Notes under the pieces: model-generated
Database searches by the model: none
What the model was told of the DNA's origin: nothing
The model's input: the letters and a program-made list of their open reading frames with translations, nothing else
Program-made: the position numbers and the translations under genes
Origin: a virus
IMG/VR virus record: IMGVR_UViG_3300006803_000043
Coordinates: 1-34,110 of that record
Reading direction: 5' to 3' (one strand)
Length of the DNA: 34,110 nt
In this document: one piece after another, positions 1-7,642 of the stretch
How positions within the stretch are numbered: the first letter of the stretch is position 1
Layout of the letters: each line of letters begins with the position of its first letter

Positions 1-288
1 AGTAATCATATTCATCTTACTGGCTATGCTATAGACATTAGTATTAACGATGACAATAGAGAAGAGACTATAATCGCTGCTAGTCGCTCTGGCTTCACTG
101 GCATCGGTGTGTATAAGACATTTCTTCATCTTGATGTCGGCTCTAGAAGATCATGGGTCGCTGGTCAAGACGCTATTGATATATCAGATAAAGAGAAGTT
201 GACCGGGTCAGCACTAGAAGAGATGATTACTATTCTGAGCACTCATGATAGTGACGGCTTCAGAAAAGATCGCGGCGAGACTTCTTAA
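1..288 (+). CDS. M15-type peptidoglycan peptidase, C-terminal part (5' end outside window)
   Basis: An open frame runs from the left edge to TAA at 286-288, giving 95 visible residues; the start lies outside the window. The fragment begins with HxHLTGYAID (the HxxGxAxD metal-binding motif; candidate ligands H5 and D12 of the fragment) and continues to GIGVYKTFLHLDVGSRRSW, where H43 and D45 form the HxD signature. This pairing is typical of zinc D-Ala-D-Ala carboxypeptidases and endolysins of family M15, which cut peptide bonds in peptidoglycan. It lies just upstream of the baseplate wedge genes but ends before the late promoter at 313, so it belongs to a different transcription unit or is read through from upstream. 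It could be a lysis endolysin or a tail-associated wall-penetration enzyme; the fragment does not decide. The tail after the motif (about 40 residues) is acidic and polar with no membrane segment. Confidence 0.8.
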   Translation, partial: SNHIHLTGYAIDISINDDNREETIIAASRSGFTGIGVYKTFLHLDVGSRRSWVAGQDAIDISDKEKLTGSALEEMITILSTHDSDGFRKDRGETS

Positions 289-312
289 TGATTATCTATT
301 TCATTTCGATTA

Positions 313-320
313 TATAAATA
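313..320 (+). promoter_or_regulatory. T4-type late promoter (TATAAATA)
   Basis: An exact TATAAATA box lies in the 55-base gap between the M15 peptidase and gp25, 24 bases before the gp25 start codon. In T4 this octamer alone is the late promoter, recognised by the phage sigma factor gp55 with the sliding clamp gp45. The surrounding bases are very AT-rich, and an AAAAGGT ribosome-binding site follows at 327-333. It probably drives the gp25-to-collar run of genes. Confidence 0.85.
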
Positions 321-343
321 CTCTATAAAAGGTAATATAAAAA

Positions 344-751
344 ATGGCTTTGTCAAGACGTACAATAACACAAGAGTTCTTTTCTGATTTCACTAAGAAT
401 CTAGATACGATTCCTGGTAGAACAGATTTGTCTCGTGTAGTTAATGAGAATGCTGTTAGAGAGTCTATCAGAAATCTAGTAGCGACTGATAGAGGCGAGA
501 GACTGTTTCAGCCGAATATCGGCTGTGATATACGCGGCTCACTCTTCGAGAACATAACACAAGCGACTATGATAATATTAGAAGAGAATATCAAATCTAC
601 TATACGCAATTACGAGCCAAGATGTAATCTTCGTAGTGTAGAAGTATCTGGGAATATCGACACAAACGAACTCTCAGCAAAGATCGTATTCAACGTCATA
701 AATAGTAGCAACATAACTTCAATCTCAATTGATCTGAGTAGGGCAAGATAG
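344..751 (+). CDS. 25: gp25-like baseplate wedge subunit
   Basis: This 135-residue protein belongs to the gp25 / GPW family of small baseplate wedge proteins, and its length is usual for the family. The core signature is DRGERLFQPNIG at residues 49-60, followed by GSLFEN; the family is recognised by this E-R-x-x-xP-x-x-G block. gp25 joins gp6 and gp53 at the inner part of each wedge and is conserved across contractile tails and type VI secretion. The ATG at 344 is chosen because AAAAGGT (327-333) lies at a suitable distance and a late promoter box lies just upstream. gp6 begins two bases after the stop. Nothing is odd about the protein. Confidence 0.95.
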   Translation: MALSRRTITQEFFSDFTKNLDTIPGRTDLSRVVNENAVRESIRNLVATDRGERLFQPNIGCDIRGSLFENITQATMIILEENIKSTIRNYEPRCNLRSVEVSGNIDTNELSAKIVFNVINSSNITSISIDLSRAR

Positions 752-753
752 AA

Positions 754-2514
754 ATGACTAGTATATCACCAGTAACAAATTTAGACTTCAATGAGACTAA
801 AGAGGCGCTTAAGACGTTTCTAAAGAATCAGAGTCAGTTCAAAGACTTCGATTATGAAGGCTCGAACATGAACGTTCTCATTGACGTACTATCATACAAC
901 ACATTCTATAATAGCTATTACTACAATATGGCGATTAGTGAGATGTTTCTTGATAGTGCTACTCAACGCAACAGTGTTATCTCTCATGCTAAAGAGCTTA
1001 ACTATATGCCTACGAGTAGACGTAGTGCAGCAACTAAAGCGACTATCAGTGTAACAGCTTCATCGATAAGTAGCAACTACTTTAATATCCCGAAGCATAC
1101 ACAGTTCATCGGCCGATGCGGCAACAAGACATATAATCTAATTACAGATAAAGCATATAACGCTGTACGAAGCACAAGCAACGATTCTGCTTATACTGTT
1201 ACAGATGTTGATCTATACGAAGGCCGTATGATTACCGAGACTTTATCGTCTGATCAAACAACACTCTCTAATGCGAATATCGACACAAGATCACTTATTG
1301 TTACAGTCAACGGCGATGTCTATACATATCGTGCTGATATCTTCGGGATCTCAGCAACTGATAAAGTGTTCTATATACAGCCAGAGAATGACGGAAATTA
1401 TAGCGTACAATTCGGCAAGAATAAGTTCGGCTCTGAGCCAACGATCACTGACTCTATCATAGCGACATATAGAGTAACTGCAGGACCTTCTGCGAACGGG
1501 ATTTCAAGTCTGACTAGCGGGGGATTTGGCGGCGCGTCATCGATCACTATATCTTTGAATGCGATAACAAGTGGCGGCGCCTTCGCTGAAGATATCGACT
1601 CTATTCGAACTTTTGCGCCGAAAGCATTGCAAGTACAAGAGAGAGCAGTAACGAAACGAGACTATGAAACTCTGCTTCGTGCTAGATTTCCGAACATTCA
1701 AGCGATTAGTGTGTATGGCGGTGATGAAGTAGATCCCCCACAATTCGGAAAAGTTATCATCTCAGTCGATGTTACTGGGGGTGAAGGCGCTGCTGATTAC
1801 GAGATCACGAACTTCAAAGAGTATCTAAGTGATAAGACTCCGCTTACTATTGAGCCAATATTTCTACCGGCTAAGTTTATGTATGTTGATGTTAGTGTAG
1901 CAGTAGCTTATGATAACAACTCAACGAATAAATCAGCGGCTCAGTTACAGATAGAAGTAGCGAATGCTATTACGGCTTTTCAAGATACTAATCTCAATGA
2001 CTTCAATAAGACACTTCGTCAATCTAAGCTTGGAGCCTATCTTGATGCTCTAGATATATCGATTGTTAGTAGTGACATTATAGCGAAGCCCATTATCGAA
2101 TATGTCCCGGCTCTAGATATAGCAAGTAGCCCATCGTTCACGTTTGAGACTGCGTTAGTACAGCCGTATGCATTTGATGCTACTACAGGATTCACATCGT
2201 TTGTCTCTGCTCTGAGAAGCTCGCAGTTCACAGTAGATAGCACGCCCGTGATTATACAAGATGACGGTATTGGCAATTTAATGCTTGTTACAGATAACAG
2301 TGATGTTCCTACTGTGTTTAAATCATCTGTCGGCACTATAAACTATACTACCGGCGCTGTAAGATTAATCAACTTGAATGTGAGTTCTTACGTAGGAAAG
2401 GCTATCAAGTTCACTGTAAGCAGTGTTAATAAAGATGTCAAGCCACCTAAAGATCGTATCATTACGATTAGAGCAGAAGATGTCACAGTAACAGCAACAC
2501 CATTGGTAGTCTAA
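754..2514 (+). CDS. 6: gp6-like baseplate wedge subunit (Baseplate J family)
   Basis: A 586-residue protein, somewhat shorter than T4 gp6 (about 660), of the gp6/Baseplate-J family. gp6 dimers form the continuous inner ring of the baseplate that links the wedges and passes on the contraction signal. The N-terminus has the typical F.....LK.FLK.Q..F.D.DYEGSN.N.L.DVL.YNT segment, and the middle carries the J-like region with RAVTKRDYETLLRARFPNI (about residues 290-310). The C-terminal 120 residues hold the DDGIGNLML and VGTINYTTGAV motifs I associate with the same protein in marine T4-like phages. It starts two bases after the gp25 stop with only a weak ribosome-binding site (GTAGGG, 738-743) inside gp25, so translational coupling is likely. 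Confidence 0.93.
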   Translation: MTSISPVTNLDFNETKEALKTFLKNQSQFKDFDYEGSNMNVLIDVLSYNTFYNSYYYNMAISEMFLDSATQRNSVISHAKELNYMPTSRRSAATKATISVTASSISSNYFNIPKHTQFIGRCGNKTYNLITDKAYNAVRSTSNDSAYTVTDVDLYEGRMITETLSSDQTTLSNANIDTRSLIVTVNGDVYTYRADIFGISATDKVFYIQPENDGNYSVQFGKNKFGSEPTITDSIIATYRVTAGPSANGISSLTSGGFGGASSITISLNAITSGGAFAEDIDSIRTFAPKALQVQERAVTKRDYETLLRARFPNIQAISVYGGDEVDPPQFGKVIISVDVTGGEGAADYEITNFKEYLSDKTPLTIEPIFLPAKFMYVDVSVAVAYDNNSTNKSAAQLQIEVANAITAFQDTNLNDFNKTLRQSKLGAYLDALDISIVSSDIIAKPIIEYVPALDIASSPSFTFETALVQPYAFDATTGFTSFVSALRSSQFTVDSTPVIIQDDGIGNLMLVTDNSDVPTVFKSSVGTINYTTGAVRLINLNVSSYVGKAIKFTVSSVNKDVKPPKDRIITIRAEDVTVTATPLVV

Positions 2515-2517
2515 TAT

Positions 2518-5500
2518 ATGAGTCTTACAATAAATGATAACATCTACTCAGATATAGCTTCTCAGTTTCCTAGTATATATCGGGAAGAGGGCAGCTTTCT
2601 TGTAGACTTTATTACAGCATACTACACACATTTTGATGCGACGAATGATAGAGATATTCCTAAGCTAAAAGATATCGATACTACGTTGACAACTTTTCTT
2701 GTTTACTATAAGAAGAAGTATCTTGCTGATTTGCCTATCGATACTGTTGTCGATACTCGTTTCATTATAAAGCATATCTCTGACTTATACAAGAGAAAGG
2801 GTTCTGAGGAGTCTCTGAGACTTCTATTCAGACTATTCTTTGATGAAGATATCGACGTATTCTATCCTAGCACAGCAATATTAAAGCCGTCTGATTCTGT
2901 ATTCGGTGGCGATACGTATCTTGAGATGTTGCCTGTATATACGATAGACAACTATCCTATACAGAAAGGCGATAAGCTAACTGGTAATGTATCGCTTGCT
3001 TCAGCATTTGTTGACGAGATAATCTTCGTTAACTTCTCGGGCGCACTATCGCCTATTATATATCTCTCAAACATATCCGGCAGCTTTATATCAGATGACG
3101 GTCTTACAAGAACAAGAGCTACTGTAGATTCATTGATCGGTAAGCTAATTCAAGGCAGCTTGAGTTCTATATCTGTTAGTCGTCTGGGTAGACAGCCTGA
3201 TCAGAAGATAGGCGATAAAGTAAAAGTCGTATCTACTCAGTCTGGTATTGATGCATCAGCATTTGTTACTGCTACGTCTACAGCAGAGACTGGATCTATA
3301 AACTACGAGATCACTGATGGCGGATTTGGCTATGCTGATCCCGTAACATCTTCTGCCTCAAACGATGTCGGTATCAGTAATCAAGTATTGATTGTCAAGT
3401 CTGATAATACTCAAGCGATTAAGACTGGCGATATAATCAACGCTTATGGAACGAATATCGTAACTACAGCTACTGGTGCTACAGCAGTCGCAAGCGGAAT
3501 GAAAGGTTCTGCTGTCGTCATTGCTTATGTACATCCTTTGTTGTATATCAAGACAATGAATAATGCTGATAGAATTGTCGAGCTGGCTAAGACATATACA
3601 GGCAACGATAATAATATTCTTCTCACTGAGTTGAATAGAGCTGTTCTTGGATCAGATCCTATATTGAGCGAAGTTAGTAAGATATATAAGAGCACACTTA
3701 CAATCGACGGCGTATATAGCGCAAGAAAGATTGGTGACATTGATGCCGACACGAACATAGATAACGATGACTTCTTAGCATTGACTGAATATATGCTCTA
3801 TGCAGCAGGATCATCGTACAACGCAGGAGTACTTACTGCGAGTAAGATAGAATTCATCGAATCAGTTCTGTTACCTCAACAAGGAGTCTATGACGACTTC
3901 GTTACATTGACTTCAGGTACACAGTCTCAGTTCATTGTTAATCACGATCCGAGTAAGACAGTAACTTTCTTAACCACCTCTGCATACAATGTATCATCTA
4001 GCTATACACTATCTTCGATTACTAACAGTGAAACTGTGACACTAATCACAGATCAAGTTGGGGACTTTGAGTCAGTAGTATTGAATGCAGGTACTATAGG
4101 TAATGCAGGCGATAACTTCGGCGGGGATGATGACTATGGAATGAGTGGATCTGGTGCTGAGAATATAGGCACTACATTAGGTGACGCATTCACACCAATC
4201 ACATTCACTATAGGCACAATCGACTCGCTTACATTAGTGCCTGGTGGCATAGACTACGAGAATGACGTATACTCCAATATAGAAAATTCTAGCATATTAA
4301 AGTTCAATAAGAAAGATATCATCTTTAACTTTCCAAGTACTGTTAATCTATCATTCAGTATTAACGACCAGATAACACAGGCAAGAAGAGTTGAAAATAT
4401 AGCCAATGTCGATATTACGTCGATCATAGTATCAAATAGCACTGGTAATTATGCGAGTGAGCCTACTCTCACTCAATCCGAAGGTAATACGATAGCGTAT
4501 ACAGCAAAGGCTAAGTTCGTCAAGAGAGTAGGTAACGACTTCTACTTCCGTCAGTTAAGCTTTTATGACTTCGACGACTCTAAGCAGATTAACTTCAATG
4601 GATTACTCGTTGATGTGACTGGTAGTACTCGTGACGCAAACTCGCTTCCCATGGGCGGCAACGCTGTTATAAGTGGTCAAGCTAGTTATGGTACTGGTCA
4701 AATTAAAGACATTAAATTAGAGAACACCGGCTATAGATTCACTGACGGCGAGACAGTGAATATTGTGTGCGACGAGATAGGAAGCTCTTCTTACGGAAAC
4801 GTAGTTGCGACTGCAAACGTGAGAGTACTAGGAACAGGATCTACTGAAGGAACATGGAAGACATCATCATCTTTCATAAGCGACAAAAATAAGAGAATAC
4901 ACGATAACGATTACTACCAAGAATACTCGTATGACATATCTTCTTCAGTACAGCAGAATAGATACGAAGGACTTATTAAAGAGACTATAGGCGTAGCAGG
5001 AACAAAACTCTTTAGCTCTTCTCTTGTAAGTGCAGTAAACAACTTCGATGTCGAGTTAGATGCTAGTATGGAATCATTCTATGTTAAGCCATTCATATTT
5101 GAAACGCAGTCTAGTCCAGTATTCTTGGGTGCGCCCAATGCTTCTGGCGTAAATTCATATGGCTCAAATGTTGCCATAGCAAGCACTACTGGAGACATCA
5201 CCTTTGATGCATTTAACCTTATCGGCGATGGCACAGTATATGCTCATGCCCTTGTAGGCGCATTAGCTGTTGGTGGAGGAAATGGCACTATAACAGGTTA
5301 CACTGGAGCAGTACTAAGCGGAGTTGCTATTAGTGGTACCTCTGGACAATTTACGTGTGATGCAACCACACTCACTGTAAACCAAATAATCAGTGTGACA
5401 GGTACATTTGACGGAACTTCAGGTAATGGAGCATTGGGAGGTGAAGCAGGCATATATAAAGTATCCTCTGTTACAGGAACCGCTTCTAACGTCACGGAAT

Positions 5501-6450
5501 TCACTCTAGTCGAGGCTAGAAATGCTATAGCAGGCCAATGGACAGCATCAACTTATGATGTGTCTCTAGTAACTGCCACAGGAAACACTGACGGGCTAAC
5601 ATTTGAGAGCGGTAAGTTATATTGGGGCGGTTCTGCTGTGTTTGACGGTAGTGGTCATCAGACAGGCATTAAGTTGTATGACATCCTTGATTTTACTACA
5701 ACACTGACAACCACTACCGGAACAACAACCGGCATAACGTATATTCCTGTAGGAAGTAGACAAAATCCTTTTGAGACAACTGTCGATGATGTGTTATTAG
5801 CTGGAGACGTACTTTCTCCAAACTCCACGCTCAAGACTAGATTCATGAGTAAAGTTGAGCTTGATTCTGCGTATGAGATTGGCGTTACAGATAATGCATC
5901 TATAAGCACCAGAAAATCTGCTGCGGATAATGAGTCTGCAAGCGAAGTGCTTATACCTTATCCAGTTCTTACTGCATATGATATATCGAATAAGTATAAC
6001 ACTATAGTTGGTACCACTCGCTTCAAAGACGACTCACACGAGGGTACCGAGGTACTTGAAGATAAAGTTTACATCAATCTATCTTCTAGAAATAATTGGA
6101 TTGGATATGATACTCTTGCTGTTAATATCAGTAGTAGAGATCAAACTTCTGGATTCAGATTTGCTATTGAAGCGACTGATGGCATAACAACTGCTAGGTC
6201 TGCCACAATTACTCTTCCTGCTTACAGTTCTACTAATCCCGAACAAGCTTTGTCCGCATCAATAGACATCAAAAATACACAGATAAATAGAAGTAATATA
6301 ACTATGGTCGCTCTGGTCTTTATACTTGATCCTTCAACACTTGACACTAGCGGCGAGACGTTTCCTAATGCCTATTTCCAATGGAAAATATGGTCAGAGG
6401 GCGCTCCTATAGTTGGAGAACTTCCAGCATACATTGAAACAGTGAGTTAA
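2518..6450 (+). CDS. 7: gp7-like large baseplate wedge protein
   Basis: A 1310-residue protein in the gp7 position between gp6 and gp8; T4 gp7 is about 1030. The first 130 residues contain LYKRKGSEESLRLLFRLFF, which resembles the P2 tail-protein-I type segment at the start of gp7-like proteins in marine T4-like phages. A segment near residue 790 with DNDYYQEYSYDI and a following VAGTKLF is also familiar from that family. In between lie repeated short motifs ending in G-x-x-Y (see findings), a dockerin-like calcium loop at residues 407-418, and one copy of the ISGTSGQF module at about residues 930-1010. Expected role: outer arm of the wedge, holding gp8, gp10 and gp11 equivalents. It begins three bases after the gp6 stop with no clear ribosome-binding site. 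The family call rests on position and N-terminal resemblance and is less certain than gp25, gp6 and gp8. Confidence 0.75.
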   Translation: MSLTINDNIYSDIASQFPSIYREEGSFLVDFITAYYTHFDATNDRDIPKLKDIDTTLTTFLVYYKKKYLADLPIDTVVDTRFIIKHISDLYKRKGSEESLRLLFRLFFDEDIDVFYPSTAILKPSDSVFGGDTYLEMLPVYTIDNYPIQKGDKLTGNVSLASAFVDEIIFVNFSGALSPIIYLSNISGSFISDDGLTRTRATVDSLIGKLIQGSLSSISVSRLGRQPDQKIGDKVKVVSTQSGIDASAFVTATSTAETGSINYEITDGGFGYADPVTSSASNDVGISNQVLIVKSDNTQAIKTGDIINAYGTNIVTTATGATAVASGMKGSAVVIAYVHPLLYIKTMNNADRIVELAKTYTGNDNNILLTELNRAVLGSDPILSEVSKIYKSTLTIDGVYSARKIGDIDADTNIDNDDFLALTEYMLYAAGSSYNAGVLTASKIEFIESVLLPQQGVYDDFVTLTSGTQSQFIVNHDPSKTVTFLTTSAYNVSSSYTLSSITNSETVTLITDQVGDFESVVLNAGTIGNAGDNFGGDDDYGMSGSGAENIGTTLGDAFTPITFTIGTIDSLTLVPGGIDYENDVYSNIENSSILKFNKKDIIFNFPSTVNLSFSINDQITQARRVENIANVDITSIIVSNSTGNYASEPTLTQSEGNTIAYTAKAKFVKRVGNDFYFRQLSFYDFDDSKQINFNGLLVDVTGSTRDANSLPMGGNAVISGQASYGTGQIKDIKLENTGYRFTDGETVNIVCDEIGSSSYGNVVATANVRVLGTGSTEGTWKTSSSFISDKNKRIHDNDYYQEYSYDISSSVQQNRYEGLIKETIGVAGTKLFSSSLVSAVNNFDVELDASMESFYVKPFIFETQSSPVFLGAPNASGVNSYGSNVAIASTTGDITFDAFNLIGDGTVYAHALVGALAVGGGNGTITGYTGAVLSGVAISGTSGQFTCDATTLTVNQIISVTGTFDGTSGNGALGGEAGIYKVSSVTGTASNVTEFTLVEARNAIAGQWTASTYDVSLVTATGNTDGLTFESGKLYWGGSAVFDGSGHQTGIKLYDILDFTTTLTTTTGTTTGITYIPVGSRQNPFETTVDDVLLAGDVLSPNSTLKTRFMSKVELDSAYEIGVTDNASISTRKSAADNESASEVLIPYPVLTAYDISNKYNTIVGTTRFKDDSHEGTEVLEDKVYINLSSRNNWIGYDTLAVNISSRDQTSGFRFAIEATDGITTARSATITLPAYSSTNPEQALSASIDIKNTQINRSNITMVALVFILDPSTLDTSGETFPNAYFQWKIWSEGAPIVGELPAYIETVS
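3736..3771 (+). other. Dockerin/EF-hand-like calcium-binding loop inside the gp7-like gene
   Basis: Residues 406-418 of the gp7-like protein read GDIDADTNIDNDD and run into FLALTEYML. Candidate calcium ligands fall at loop positions 1, 3, 5, 7, 9 and 12 (D407, D409, D411, N413, D415, D418), followed by a hydrophobic helix, as in one half of a type I dockerin. I see only one such loop, not the usual pair. Calcium binding is inferred. Confidence 0.7.
5308..5550 (+). repeat. ISGTSGQF module, copy A (in the gp7-like gene)
   Basis: This encodes an approximately 80-residue beta-rich module with AISGTSGQFTC, then a VTGTF strand, KVSSVTGT and FTLV. It shares a 28-base identical stretch (5327-5354) with copy C in the gp8 gene (9456-9483); copy B has one mismatch over the same stretch. 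The edges are approximate. Confidence 0.8.
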
Positions 6451-6459
6451 GGAAAGAAT

Positions 6460-7629
6460 ATGTCTACACTTATATTTACTACCGACCATGATCCCTTTCC
6501 GGCTAAAGCTGGAGATAACTTGGTGAATAATGGTAGTACAGCCAGAACATTTTCTGATAGTAGAAGTATATCTGGCGATGTCAGTAAAACGTATACAATA
6601 AGCTATCTGGGAGGCAATGGTGTCGTAGATAGTCCTCAAGATGTGACTGCGCCTATATCATATGTACCAGGAACAAATCTCACTGGAGTTTCTATTAGTG
6701 GTACCACTGGACAATTTACTTGTTCAGCCGCGACACTTAAGGTAGGCGACATAGTAACGATTAGCGGCACATTTGGTGGCTCAGGATCGATCAATAACTA
6801 TTCTCCTGGCATAGGGCTAGTGAATGCAGTCACAGGCACCTCGCCTAACGTAACAGGCTTTACGCTAACTACATCAGCAGGCTCTGCACTAACGACCACA
6901 GCAGGCACTCCAACAGGACTGACCTATGGAGTGCAACATTCATCTCCCGAGACATTAAGCGTTTTACTTTCACATGCGGTAGGCATCACATCTAATGGTG
7001 TGCTGATAATGCCACCATTTACTAGAGACATTGGCTTGTTTGGAAGTAGTCCAGTAGCCAATGCTCCTTTAGGATTCAACTGGGACGTAGTACATAAAAA
7101 CGAAGACTTTAACCTAGATCCGTGTGATGCCAAGCCCATAGATAATAGCGATACTAGCACAGATATATACACGTATAGATCTGGTAAGTTCTTGTCTTCT
7201 GGATGGGATAGCGTATTCACAGCCAGCTCGACATATTATACTTCTGGTCTAACTCATGCAGATGGGCACTCTAAGATTGTTGGTATATCCTTTGATGGTT
7301 ATCCAATATATGGACCTAAAGGATATGCGACACCTACTGTTAAGGGATCTGTTGTTTCTATGACAAGCTCTTATGTACTGAAGACTCAGGTCTCATCTGG
7401 TAGAGTGTTTAGCTTTGCACAGCAGAGTAATGGATCCTTTATACAAGACTATGAATATGTGGCTAATCTAGGATCTTTAGACGAGCATAACGGAAGATAT
7501 TGTGTTACTCCAGATTATCCCAACGGAACATACGCATACTTTATCAGCACAAAAGGTGACGGAAGTCCTAGTTATCCTTACATAATTGGACCAACAACGA
7601 AAGCACAGAGAACAGTAGCGATTACCTAA
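6460..7629 (+). CDS. YHYH-domain virion protein
   Basis: A 389-residue protein whose C-terminal two thirds match the YHYH domain: a conserved HADGHSKIVG, then GISFDGYPIYGPKGY, then SLDEHNGRYCVTPDYPNGTY. The domain is found in marine phage structural proteins and in bacterial and eukaryotic secreted proteins; its biochemical role is not settled. Residues 73-157 are a copy of the ISGTSGQF module placed before the YHYH domain. The gene starts nine bases after the gp7-like stop, and AAGGAAAG (6449-6456) overlaps that stop codon. Its position between gp7-like and gp8 suggests a baseplate-arm decoration or host-contact protein. I cannot assign an enzymatic activity. Confidence 0.8.
   Translation: MSTLIFTTDHDPFPAKAGDNLVNNGSTARTFSDSRSISGDVSKTYTISYLGGNGVVDSPQDVTAPISYVPGTNLTGVSISGTTGQFTCSAATLKVGDIVTISGTFGGSGSINNYSPGIGLVNAVTGTSPNVTGFTLTTSAGSALTTTAGTPTGLTYGVQHSSPETLSVLLSHAVGITSNGVLIMPPFTRDIGLFGSSPVANAPLGFNWDVVHKNEDFNLDPCDAKPIDNSDTSTDIYTYRSGKFLSSGWDSVFTASSTYYTSGLTHADGHSKIVGISFDGYPIYGPKGYATPTVKGSVVSMTSSYVLKTQVSSGRVFSFAQQSNGSFIQDYEYVANLGSLDEHNGRYCVTPDYPNGTYAYFISTKGDGSPSYPYIIGPTTKAQRTVAIT
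6676..6930 (+). repeat. ISGTSGQF module, copy B (in the YHYH gene)
   Basis: The encoded segment contains SISGTTGQFTC, LKVGDIVTISGTF and a closing VTGFTLT...GTPTGLTYG. By direct comparison 58 of 65 bases match between 6691-6755 here and 9455-9519 in the gp8 gene (copy C), including the 20-base block GCCGCGACACTTAAGGTAGG. That is far closer than the genes are elsewhere. Confidence 0.88.
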
Positions 7630-7642
7630 TAAGAGATTAAAA

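Noticed and set aside
289-343. tRNA or small RNA in the gap before gp25
   Set aside because: The 55-base gap is too short and AT-rich, and shows only the promoter and ribosome-binding site.
1271-1462. 63-residue forward frame inside gp6
   Set aside because: It is an alternative frame within the well-supported gp6 gene, without its own ribosome-binding site.
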